From assembly GCA_015493615.1 (NCBI GenBank), contig WGCV01000036.1, positions 1 to 46,654 of the forward strand: a stretch of 46,654 bases of DNA, read 5' to 3'. Position numbers and translations under genes: made by a program. This stretch comes from Melioribacteraceae bacterium. Lineage in GTDB: Bacteria > Bacteroidota > Ignavibacteria > Ignavibacteriales > Melioribacteraceae. A model generated the notes under the pieces. That model was given only the letters and a program-made list of their open reading frames with translations. It was not told the DNA's origin and made no database searches. Below are positions 7,764 to 16,041 of the stretch, piece by piece. Within the stretch, counting starts at the first letter, position 1. Each line of letters starts with the position of its first letter.

Positions 7764-9137
7764 CTATTTTTTTAACTCCTTAATTTCATCAAAGAAATAT
7801 ATTGAACTGTAGATTCCTTTCTCGAAATTTTCCAACGGATAATGTTCGTTGGGAGAATGAATATCATCTGTGTCAAGACCGAATCCCATAAGAATAACGG
7901 GAGCTTTCAAGTTTTCCATAAAATCAATTACAATGGGAATCGAACCTCCTTCCCGCGTGTAAACGGTTTTTTTGCCGAAAGCTTTCGAAGTAGCTCTTGC
8001 AGCAGCCTGCAGATAAGGATCGTCCAAAGGTATAACAGCCGGTCTTCCGCCGTGCATATCGACAACTTCAACTTTGCAGCTTTTCGGAGTTAAGGATTTT
8101 ACATACTTGGTGAACTCTTTTGCAACCTTATCGGGATCTTGATTCGGCACCAAACGCATACTGATTTTTGCAGTCGCTTTTGAAGGAAGCACTGTTTTTG
8201 CTCCTTCTCCGGTATAGCCTCCGTAAATCCCGTTGCAATCCAAAGTGGGACGCGCCCACAGGCGTTCAAGAGTTGAGTAACCTTTTTCACCTTGAACTTC
8301 TCTAACACCGTATTCTTTGGCAAATTTTCTGTCGGAGAATTTAAGCGACGCAATATTTTCTTTCTCTTTTTTTGTGAGTTTTTTTACATCTTTATAAAAG
8401 TTCGGTATGGTGATTTTGTTGTTTTTGTCGTGAAGCTTTGCAATTATTTTTGCCAGCTCGTTAATCGGATTTGCAAGCGCGCCGCCAAAGCTGCCCGAGT
8501 GCAAATCTCTGTTCGGGCCCGTTAAGGTTACTTCAAGATACGCCAGTCCGCGAAGTCCGTAATTAATCGTAGGAACGCCGGGCGCGTACATACTTGTATC
8601 TGAAATTAACACGGCGTCGCAAGCAAGAAGTTTTTTATTTGTTTTAAGATATGTCGTTATACTTTCGCTGCCTACTTCCTCTTCGCCTTCGATTAAAAAC
8701 TTAACGTTAACCGGAAGTTTCCCTTCGTTTTTCAAATATGCTTCAACGCCTTTTATATGAACCAAGTTCTGCCCCTTGTTATCGTCGGAGCCGCGCGCAT
8801 AAATGTTGCCATCCTTTATTACCGGATCAAACGGATCGTTATCCCACAGCTCATAAGGATCGGGCGGCTGAACGTCATAATGCCCGTAGATAAGGATTGT
8901 GGGCTTACCTTTTGCTCCCATCCATTCGCCGTAAACCAGCGGATTGCCTTTGGTTTTTATTAATTTAACTTTTTTTAATCCGGCTGTTTTTAATTTACCG
9001 GCTACGAAATTTGCGCACTCAATCATTTTATCTTTATGTTCCTCGGATGCGCTAATACTGGGAATCCGCAAATAATCTTTAAGCTCTTCGAGATAAGCCG
9101 ATTGATTTTCTTTTGCGTAAGCAAGAGCTTTTTCCAT
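7764..9137 (-). CDS. M20 family metallo-dipeptidase
   Basis: A 457-residue cytoplasmic dinuclear zinc peptidase, the usual length for the CNDP-like dipeptidase branch of M20. Metal and catalytic residues are visible: His86 and Asp88 (GHYDVQPPDP), Asp118 (ARGSDDNKG), Glu153-Glu154 (EGEEEVGS), Asp180 (SDTSM) and His427 (DDIHSPNE). A lid/dimerisation domain with DLHSGSFGG lies in the middle. It releases amino acids from dipeptides and similar substrates. No signal peptide is seen. An AAGGGGT stretch precedes the ATG. Confidence 0.93.
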   Translation of the reverse strand: MEKALAYAKENQSAYLEELKDYLRIPSISASEEHKDKMIECANFVAGKLKTAGLKKVKLIKTKGNPLVYGEWMGAKGKPTILIYGHYDVQPPDPYELWDNDPFDPVIKDGNIYARGSDDNKGQNLVHIKGVEAYLKNEGKLPVNVKFLIEGEEEVGSESITTYLKTNKKLLACDAVLISDTSMYAPGVPTINYGLRGLAYLEVTLTGPNRDLHSGSFGGALANPINELAKIIAKLHDKNNKITIPNFYKDVKKLTKKEKENIASLKFSDRKFAKEYGVREVQGEKGYSTLERLWARPTLDCNGIYGGYTGEGAKTVLPSKATAKISMRLVPNQDPDKVAKEFTKYVKSLTPKSCKVEVVDMHGGRPAVIPLDDPYLQAAARATSKAFGKKTVYTREGGSIPIVIDFMENLKAPVILMGFGLDTDDIHSPNEHYPLENFEKGIYSSIYFFDEIKELKK

Positions 9138-9397
9138 AATAAATACCCCTTAAATTAATTTGAATAAAACAATGTTTTAATATAATAATATTTTTCCCTT
9201 TTAAGTCAATTCCGGAGAGTAAATGGAATGCATTCTCCCTTTTTTGAAGAATAATTCAAAAAAAGCGTGTTTTATTGAACTATCATTCATAATATCAATA
9301 GATAAAGCCAACCGAACCGCATACACACAGAATAAAACAAATTCAAAATTAATTTTTAAATGTCTTATTTTTAAGTTTATTAAAAATTCAAAATGGC

Positions 9398-10762
9398 GTG
9401 ATTTTATTTAAGTACATATTAAGAAACCATTTCTTTCCGTTCTTGTTCGGCGTAATTACATTAATGGGAATTTTCCTTCTGCAGTTTCTAATGAAATTCG
9501 CCGATCGCCTCGTAGGGAAAGGACTTCCGACGATCGTTATCGTTAAACTTGTTACCTACAATCTTGCATGGATGCTGGTGCTGGTCGTTCCAATGGCGGT
9601 GCTGATTTCCACCTTAATGGCATTCGGGAATATGGCGCAGAACAACGAAATCGCAATTATGAAATCCGCCGGAATGAGTTTGTTCAGAATGATGATTCCC
9701 CCTTTTCTAGGAGGGATTATTCTGGCGATATTTCTAATTTGGTTCAACAATAATGTTTATCCCAATGCCAACCATGCCGCGCGTATGATTATGTACGACA
9801 TCTCAAGAAAAAAACCTACCGTATCACTGGTTGAAGGAGTTATTTCAAACGAGATACCCGGTTACTCAATTTTAGCCGAAAAAATTGATCCGAAAACTAA
9901 CGTAATGAAAAATCTCAAAATTTTTGACAGACGCGATTACAACAAATCGGTTGTCATAACCGCCAAGAAGGGAAGAATATATTTTTCAAAAGATAAAACA
10001 AAAATGATTCTCGATTTATACAATGGCGAAATCCATGAAACTTCGTTCAACAAAAAAAACGTTTATCGTAAAGTCGAGTTTTCGAGACACAGAATTGCGC
10101 TTCCTTCCGATCAATTTACTTTTAAGCAGACATCCGATTTACAGCGAGGCGACAGAGAGCTTGGCGCTCCCGCAATGGTTAAAATTGTCGATAGTCTTAA
10201 ATTGAAAAAAGCCGGACAGATTAAAGCGCTGGATAAAAAAATTGCTTCAATAATAGGAGTTTCACTGAAGAACAAAACCGGAGTAAAAACAAGATATTCC
10301 TCATCCCACTCAAAAATGGATAGACGACGGATACTCTCCACCGTAACCGATAAACTTAACGTCGCTCGTTCCCGTTTGCGCTCCGACTTAACGCGTATTG
10401 AAGCAACAAGACGCAGCATCAATAAATACAAAGTTGAGATACATAAGAAATATGCGCTTCCTTTTGCGTGCATCGTGTTTGTGCTAATCGGCGTTCCTCT
10501 CGGAACAATGCTGAGAAAAGGAGGTTTCGGGGTAGCCGCCGGCGTAAGTCTCTTCTTTTTTCTTGTATATTGGGCTTTCCTGATAGGGGGCGAAAAATTA
10601 GCCGACCGTGATTTACTTTCGCCGTTTTGGGGAATTTGGAGCGCGAATATTGTACTCGGAATTCTTGGGCTTTACTTAACGCGAATCAGCGCGAAAGAAA
10701 GAATTGAAATAGACTTTTCCTTCGTTAAAAAATTTTTCAAAAAGGAAGACCCCGTTGTTTAA
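9398..10762 (+). CDS. lptF: LPS export permease LptF (YjgP/YjgQ family)
   Basis: A 454-residue inner-membrane protein. Three membrane helices lie in the first 125 residues and three in the last 110, separated by a large periplasmic beta-jellyroll region, the known LptF/LptG plan. With LptG and the ATPase LptB it drives LPS extraction from the inner membrane. A charged helical stretch of about 100 residues (about 265-350, rich in Lys, Arg and Ser) precedes the second helix bundle, which makes it longer than E. coli LptF. The start is a GTG; it overlaps a three-codon ATG-GCG-TGA frame. The next gene, lptG, overlaps its end by 8 nt. Confidence 0.9.
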   Translation: MILFKYILRNHFFPFLFGVITLMGIFLLQFLMKFADRLVGKGLPTIVIVKLVTYNLAWMLVLVVPMAVLISTLMAFGNMAQNNEIAIMKSAGMSLFRMMIPPFLGGIILAIFLIWFNNNVYPNANHAARMIMYDISRKKPTVSLVEGVISNEIPGYSILAEKIDPKTNVMKNLKIFDRRDYNKSVVITAKKGRIYFSKDKTKMILDLYNGEIHETSFNKKNVYRKVEFSRHRIALPSDQFTFKQTSDLQRGDRELGAPAMVKIVDSLKLKKAGQIKALDKKIASIIGVSLKNKTGVKTRYSSSHSKMDRRRILSTVTDKLNVARSRLRSDLTRIEATRRSINKYKVEIHKKYALPFACIVFVLIGVPLGTMLRKGGFGVAAGVSLFFFLVYWAFLIGGEKLADRDLLSPFWGIWSANIVLGILGLYLTRISAKERIEIDFSFVKKFFKKEDPVV

Positions 10763-11843
10763 GATTCTTGATAAATACTTGACAAAGCAGTTCATCCTGA
10801 CTCTCCTTTTCGGGCTGCTTGCGTTTATCTTTATTTTCATCATTATCGATTTAATGGAAAAGTTAGATGATTTTATAGATAACAGCGCCGGATTAAATAT
10901 AGTTTTACAATATTATTTTTATCTGATGCCCGAAATTATTCGCTTAATGCTGCCTGTTTCGGTTCTTCTTTCGGCGCTTTTTACTATGGGAAAACTGTCC
11001 GAAACAAACGAAGCGACAGCGATGAAATCAAGCGGAATGAGCTTTTTAAGAATTGCGCAGCCCTTTATTTTAACCACTGTTCTAATCAGTCTGTTTGCGG
11101 TTTATTTCGGCGGTTATCTTGTTCCGCAAGCAAACAAGGAACGAATTTACATCGAGCAGAAATTTTTACGTATCGGACTTGTAAGAAATCAAAACAATAT
11201 TATTTTTCAAGACTCGCCGACAAGAATAATAACGATAAGATATTTTGACCCGAAACAAAAAGTTGTTAACAGAGTCGGTATTGAAGAGTTCGACAAAAAC
11301 AACCCCACAAAACTTATCGAAAGAATTGACGCGAAAAGGATGAGATATGATTACAAAAGCAAAGCGTGGATTTTGCACGACGGCGTAAAAAGAATTTTCA
11401 ACGATAACAAAGAAGCTCTTAAAACGTTTACGACCTTAGCTGAAAACAACCTGAACTTTAAGCCTGAAGATATTTTGAAGAAACAGATTAAACCGACCGA
11501 AATGACTCTTTCCCAACTATCTTCGGAAATAAAGAATATTTTACGTTCGGGAAACGACCCGACCCGTTTGGAAATTGAATATCATTCGAGGATTGCCTTT
11601 GCTTTTGCGAGTATCATTACTTTACTTTTCGGTTTGCCTTTAACGTTAAACAAACGCCACACCGGAATCGCGCTGCAAATAGGAATTAATTTGCTTATTA
11701 CTTTTGTTTATCTTGCCTTTATGCAAATAAGCCAGGCTTTTGGAAAGAACGGAGCGTTAAATCCTTTTCTTACAGCCTGGCTTGCAAATATTATTTTTCT
11801 TGCCGGAGCAATAATAAATATTATCAGAGTACAGCGGAGTTAA
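10755..11843 (+). CDS. lptG: LPS export permease LptG (YjgP/YjgQ family)
   Basis: A 362-residue partner of LptF with the same layout: N-terminal helices (about 15-37, 55-80 and 98-120), a periplasmic domain, and three C-terminal helices from about 275 to 355. The motif NEATAMKSSGMSFLRI (about 90-105) matches the coupling-helix region that contacts LptB and parallels NEIAIMKSAGMSLFRM in LptF. It overlaps lptF by 8 nt, so the two are co-translated. Its TAA overlaps the stop codon of the convergent gene at 11840. Assignment of F versus G rests on order and length. Confidence 0.9.
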   Translation: MFKILDKYLTKQFILTLLFGLLAFIFIFIIIDLMEKLDDFIDNSAGLNIVLQYYFYLMPEIIRLMLPVSVLLSALFTMGKLSETNEATAMKSSGMSFLRIAQPFILTTVLISLFAVYFGGYLVPQANKERIYIEQKFLRIGLVRNQNNIIFQDSPTRIITIRYFDPKQKVVNRVGIEEFDKNNPTKLIERIDAKRMRYDYKSKAWILHDGVKRIFNDNKEALKTFTTLAENNLNFKPEDILKKQIKPTEMTLSQLSSEIKNILRSGNDPTRLEIEYHSRIAFAFASIITLLFGLPLTLNKRHTGIALQIGINLLITFVYLAFMQISQAFGKNGALNPFLTAWLANIIFLAGAIINIIRVQRS

Positions 11844-13270
11844 AATCTGAAACGCGAACCCATTGTAAAATTAATCTCTTTGGCGTCGTTTGCCTGAAGC
11901 ATCGAGCCGAAATTATTTGCGGCAATAATAAATTCAAAAGTTCCCAAATCAAGTCCTGTTCCGGCAGACCAAGCGATAGAAGCCCTTCCGTTGCCGAATC
12001 CTAATCCCGTCATAATCGGAAGGAAGAAAACGGGTCTCCATTCCATACCGAGAGCAAGTCCGAGTTCATCGGAGTTGGAAGCGACTTTGTTGAATCCTTT
12101 TACGATATCAACCGATAAATTAAGCGTACCCGGAATTTCCGGAACGACCTCATTCATTTTTGCCGTTGCGCCGAAACGAAGCGCTGTCGGCAATGAAGTG
12201 GTAATTTCGCCGTCATAAAAACTTCCGTTTGCCGTAACGAGATTTTTCAGCGAATCCAAAGCGTCTTTATCGGTAATATCTTTAACGGAAAGAGCAAAAT
12301 CAGATTGATACACGGCGATTTTTTTATTCCACGTAACAGAACCGATATTGTTTACCGCCAGCGCGACAGTTAAAAACTGCCACTCTCCCGTAACGCCAAA
12401 ATCAAAACCCATTCCGGTTCCGACCGGATCCAAAAAGGGAGAATAAACAGGATCTTTTTCAGTAGTATTGAGTGAATCAAAGTCATATTTTACAGCTAAA
12501 TCAGTAGATACAGCCGCATAAGCTTTGAAACGCCCCGTAACGTCAATTGTATTATCGGCATTGGTTTTAATGCTGCTGACCACTTCGTCGGTTTGAGCCA
12601 TTGCATACCCCTGAATATATTTTACGCTGAAACCGACCGAAAGAGATTTAAGCGGACTTTCAAACAAATCGCTTATGTCTCTTGCATAAGAAAAAGTGTA
12701 ATCACGCAGATGCTGTGCGTTTAAGCTGGCGTCATTAAAATCGTAATAACTGCCGACAGGGTTTCCGTTCATTGCCAAATCGACTACGCCCTGCGGGAAG
12801 TTAAACGTGGCGGAAATATTATCGCTTACGCTGAATCCGAATGCGCCTATTTCTCTGCCGGGATTAATTACAACATTAAGCCAGTTGATATTAAAATTGC
12901 CAAATATTAAACCGCCGCCCGAAAATAAATCCTTAAGATTTTGCTTATCAGTCGCGGTTAAATATCTTCCTTGTGTTTGTCCGTTAACGTCAACGCCGCC
13001 AAAGTAATAGTTATACTGATTCAAGGTCATAAAATCAGTCCCGAGATTCATGCTCATATTGGGAAGCGGGAAAAGAGTTGCAATTTCCACAGCCGAATTT
13101 GATAAAACCATATTTGCGGGATTTCTTTGAATTGCATAAACGCCTTCGGAATTGGAAACGGACGTATTTCCCAAAGCGGCGGAAACAGGATCGTTTGTTG
13201 ATAGCGCGCCGCCGACTTGAGCATAGTTAATTGAAAAGCTTATAAGTATTAAAATTATTATCTTTTTCAT
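11840..13270 (-). CDS. Outer-membrane beta-barrel protein (DUF5723/PorV-like)
   Basis: A 476-residue protein with a signal peptide (1-17, ending NYAQ) and alternating polar and hydrophobic strands up to a terminal Phe (GSRFRF), typical of an outer-membrane barrel. The N-terminal SAALGNTSVSNSEGVYAIQRNPA resembles the start of FadL/PorV-like Bacteroidota barrels. The 548-residue lipoprotein gene ends 12 nt upstream, so the two form an operon and may form a surface complex. The last four bases overlap the end of lptG. The barrel class is well supported; the exact family is less so, and the ligand is unknown. Confidence 0.8.
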   Translation of the reverse strand: MKKIIILILISFSINYAQVGGALSTNDPVSAALGNTSVSNSEGVYAIQRNPANMVLSNSAVEIATLFPLPNMSMNLGTDFMTLNQYNYYFGGVDVNGQTQGRYLTATDKQNLKDLFSGGGLIFGNFNINWLNVVINPGREIGAFGFSVSDNISATFNFPQGVVDLAMNGNPVGSYYDFNDASLNAQHLRDYTFSYARDISDLFESPLKSLSVGFSVKYIQGYAMAQTDEVVSSIKTNADNTIDVTGRFKAYAAVSTDLAVKYDFDSLNTTEKDPVYSPFLDPVGTGMGFDFGVTGEWQFLTVALAVNNIGSVTWNKKIAVYQSDFALSVKDITDKDALDSLKNLVTANGSFYDGEITTSLPTALRFGATAKMNEVVPEIPGTLNLSVDIVKGFNKVASNSDELGLALGMEWRPVFFLPIMTGLGFGNGRASIAWSAGTGLDLGTFEFIIAANNFGSMLQANDAKEINFTMGSRFRF

Positions 13271-13282
13271 CGTCTTTGTCCC

Positions 13283-14929
13283 TTAATTATTATTAACTTC
13301 AACATGATAAACGCCGCCCGCTTTGAGCTTGTAACGAAGGAAATCGTTTGCTCTGATGCGAACATAAGGGCCAAAATCCGTATCCGTAGAACCGGTTGTA
13401 TAAGCCGCAACAGATACTTTAACTCGGTATCCGTCCAATACTTGCTGCATTTCATCATTTGTTACCGGTATTTTTAATACGGTGTGAGCCGGAGTTACTG
13501 CAATTCCATTTGAATCGACTTCAGCAGCGGAAACCGTAATATTTTCATTTCCGTCAGCATCATGAACGGTAAAGAGCACATTGCCGGTTTGATCAATAAT
13601 GTCTGCATGAGCGACAACCTCTACCGGAATTCTGTTCTCAATGTCGGCAGTAATATATGCGGAAACAATTTTATTAAATTCATCTCTATTAGTGTTATCA
13701 ATATTCATCTCAACTGTTCCGTCATATGATGCGCGTTTTACCGAAACAATCAGAGGAGCGGAAAAACCGGCGGAAATCTTAATTGAGTCGGAAGTGGAAA
13801 GGACAATGTTCGAGTCGGGATAAGCAGAATCCAAAGCAAAACTGTTTGTAATTTTAACGGCTGCCGGCAGTCCTAAGATAAAATCATTTATGTTAGTATT
13901 ATTCTGATCGAAATTCCGTGAGTAAGGAATTCCCGCAATCATTGAATCTGAAAATGTTGGATTTCCGTTAAAGAGTAGAGGATTAGGATTCATGAGATTA
14001 CCGTTTTCATCTTTGTCATATCCAACCATAGACATATTTTCAAAAACTATTTTTAAGTTTCTCATTTCGCCGAAAGTTTCAATTCCGAGATGAAAGTCTC
14101 CGTCTTCCAACCTGAAAGCATCCGCTATATTGCTAATATCGCTTTTTAAGCCTGTATTTATCGTCTGACTTAAATCGGAAAGTTCCGTTCTTGCAATTTT
14201 TCCTTCCAATCGAGTAACAGTCATGGGCGTTGATGAAATATCCAAAGTCAGGTCAACCGGATTTTGTGCATCGGCATTAAGAACAATTAAGAATCCGGCG
14301 GCATTCTGATAGTTGTACGGGGGTACGAGCGGAAAACCTTCATAAACCGGAAGTTCGGTATAAGTGAATGTGGAAACGTCCGAGTTGTAAGTAACGGAAG
14401 TATTTCCGGCGATGTTGCCGCCAACCGTCAAAGATGAATCGGGATTATTTCTGTCTTTGAAACCGGGAACGATGATAGTAAAATCAACGGGATCCGATGT
14501 ATTGTTTGTCATAGTAAAAATAAAACTTCCGCTGTTAAACTTTGCGGAAATTAGGTGATAGTCTTCATTTGGATTGTAAACAATTCCCGTAGATTGTTCT
14601 CCGCCAGTTGCAGGAGCTTGCAAATGTGTGCTTGCCGGGAATGACGGGGCAGGAACTTTAATCGAATCCTTAAGACTAACAGTCTTTTCGATATCATTTA
14701 CAAACATAAAATATAAACTGTCGTTAATATCTGCTGTATTATAAAGTCCGATAAAATCGGTTGAATCCGGATCTAAAAGGTCAACCACCTTAATTTGATC
14801 ATCCATCAAAGGAACATTTACACTAACATTCCACGAAGGAGCCACAGGTTCTTTGGGAGGATCAAAGCAAGATGTAAGCATAACGGATAAAACCAGTAAA
14901 CTTGCCAAAGGTACAATTTTTTTTATCAT
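13283..14929 (-). CDS. Large lipoprotein of unknown function
   Basis: A 548-residue lipoprotein: signal peptide about 1-20 and lipobox LTSC followed by FDPPKEP. The body is predicted as repeated beta strands with many Asp, Asn and Thr, and short recurring phrases of the form VPV.VVAHADI and VPLMDD, suggesting tandem immunoglobulin-like or jelly-roll units. I recognise no named domain and no catalytic motif. It is the first gene of a pair with the barrel protein 12 nt downstream, so a surface-exposed partner of that barrel is the most economical reading. Confidence 0.72.
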   Translation of the reverse strand: MIKKIVPLASLLVLSVMLTSCFDPPKEPVAPSWNVSVNVPLMDDQIKVVDLLDPDSTDFIGLYNTADINDSLYFMFVNDIEKTVSLKDSIKVPAPSFPASTHLQAPATGGEQSTGIVYNPNEDYHLISAKFNSGSFIFTMTNNTSDPVDFTIIVPGFKDRNNPDSSLTVGGNIAGNTSVTYNSDVSTFTYTELPVYEGFPLVPPYNYQNAAGFLIVLNADAQNPVDLTLDISSTPMTVTRLEGKIARTELSDLSQTINTGLKSDISNIADAFRLEDGDFHLGIETFGEMRNLKIVFENMSMVGYDKDENGNLMNPNPLLFNGNPTFSDSMIAGIPYSRNFDQNNTNINDFILGLPAAVKITNSFALDSAYPDSNIVLSTSDSIKISAGFSAPLIVSVKRASYDGTVEMNIDNTNRDEFNKIVSAYITADIENRIPVEVVAHADIIDQTGNVLFTVHDADGNENITVSAAEVDSNGIAVTPAHTVLKIPVTNDEMQQVLDGYRVKVSVAAYTTGSTDTDFGPYVRIRANDFLRYKLKAGGVYHVEVNNN

Positions 14930-14952
14930 TTTACTGCTCTCTCTTTATTGTA

Positions 14953-14981
14953 GAAAAAGACCGTAGAAAAAAATCTACGGC
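14953..14981 (-). terminator. Terminator after the third sorting-domain gene
   Basis: On the minus strand, GGCCGTAGA pairs with TCTACGGTC (one mismatch), followed by TTTTT. It ends the gene 15020-15931 before the 548-residue lipoprotein gene begins. Confidence 0.75.
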
Positions 14982-15019
14982 CTTAATAATATTGAATCTA
15001 AAGATGAAATACAAGAATA

Positions 15020-15931
15020 TTATTTCATCAAAATCATCTTCTTGGTTATAACCTTATTGTTCTGTCTCAGTTCGTAGAAATAAATTCCCGACGAAAGTTT
15101 GCTTCCGTCAAAGTTAATTTCATGAATTCCGGCTGTCATGTTTCCGGAAACCAAAGTCTGAACTTCGGCGCCAAGGGCATTGTAAACTTTAAGAGTAACA
15201 AAACCGTCGTTCGGCAATGTATATCTGATGTGTGTAGTCGGGTTAAACGGATTCGGATAATTCTGCGAAAGTGAAAACTCGTTCGGCTTGTTGCCTTCAT
15301 TCTCAACGCTAACAAGCGAACCGCGTCCGCCGCCGAATTTTGAAAAGTGGGATAAATCAAGCTCTACATTATCGGCGGTAACTGAAAATGAAAGTCCGTT
15401 GCCGTAAAACAAGTCATCAATATAGTAACCGAAACCGATGTCGTTTAATCCGATATTCAAAAATTGCAGCAAGGAATTAAATGCCTGACTTTGCGGAATA
15501 ATTAAGCGAGCGTATTTACCCGGCTGGAAGTAATAAAAATCATCCAAGCCGTGCATACCGGAACTATCGCCGACAACAGTAACGCCTAGAAACATAAAGA
15601 CGTTAGGATCAAAATAATACCCCGGCTCCTGGCAACTGAAGTTGAACATATTGATACCGATTGTGATGTTTTCGTCCAGCGCTCCGGAGTCAATCCCGAA
15701 AGACGTTCCGACAAGCGCATCATAAAGCTGTTGCCAGCTGCTCATTGAGCTTGGTAAAGTGAATGCGGGTAATGTAAAACTTTGTCCGGTTTCAAAACTT
15801 CCGCCGGTAACCGTAACGTTGCTGCCGTCGCAAGGATTCCAAACAATAAGTTGATACGAAACCGTATGCTCTTGGGCAAATAACCCGGTACTAAATGCAA
15901 GAGCTATCAAGAATGTAAATATTTTTTTCAT
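15020..15931 (-). CDS. Exported protein with type IX secretion sorting domain
   Basis: A 303-residue protein: signal peptide 1-19 (LFAQ), a beta-rich region about 20-205 that I do not recognise, then a complete sorting domain from about 218 (NYPNPFNPTTHIRYTLPNDG, VYNALGAEVQTLV, ITKKMILMK). The uninterrupted spacing between the two sorting-domain strands here is the reference that shows the insertion in the first gene. AGGAGG lies 6 nt before the ATG, and a strong-looking promoter is at 15970-15997. It seems to be a single-gene unit, with a terminator at 14953-14981. Confidence 0.85.
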   Translation of the reverse strand: MKKIFTFLIALAFSTGLFAQEHTVSYQLIVWNPCDGSNVTVTGGSFETGQSFTLPAFTLPSSMSSWQQLYDALVGTSFGIDSGALDENITIGINMFNFSCQEPGYYFDPNVFMFLGVTVVGDSSGMHGLDDFYYFQPGKYARLIIPQSQAFNSLLQFLNIGLNDIGFGYYIDDLFYGNGLSFSVTADNVELDLSHFSKFGGGRGSLVSVENEGNKPNEFSLSQNYPNPFNPTTHIRYTLPNDGFVTLKVYNALGAEVQTLVSGNMTAGIHEINFDGSKLSSGIYFYELRQNNKVITKKMILMK

Positions 15932-15969
15932 TTCTTCCTCCTAATGATGAATTAATTATTTTCAATAAC

Positions 15970-15997
15970 AATATAATTGATAATATTCTATTGTCAA
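15970..15997 (-). promoter_or_regulatory. Sigma-70-like promoter for the sorting-domain gene
   Basis: On the minus strand: TTGACA (15992-15997), a 16-bp spacer, TATATT (15970-15975). The ATG at 15931 follows with AGGAGG in between. The -35 box is a perfect consensus match. Confidence 0.6.
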
Positions 15998-16041
15998 GTG
16001 GTAAGAAACACCCTGTAATTTAAATCACATTTTCGAAATCT

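Noticed and set aside
9223-9411. Plus-strand frame of 62 codons before lptF
   Set aside because: Low-complexity AT-rich residues; it overlaps the lptF start without coupling signals.
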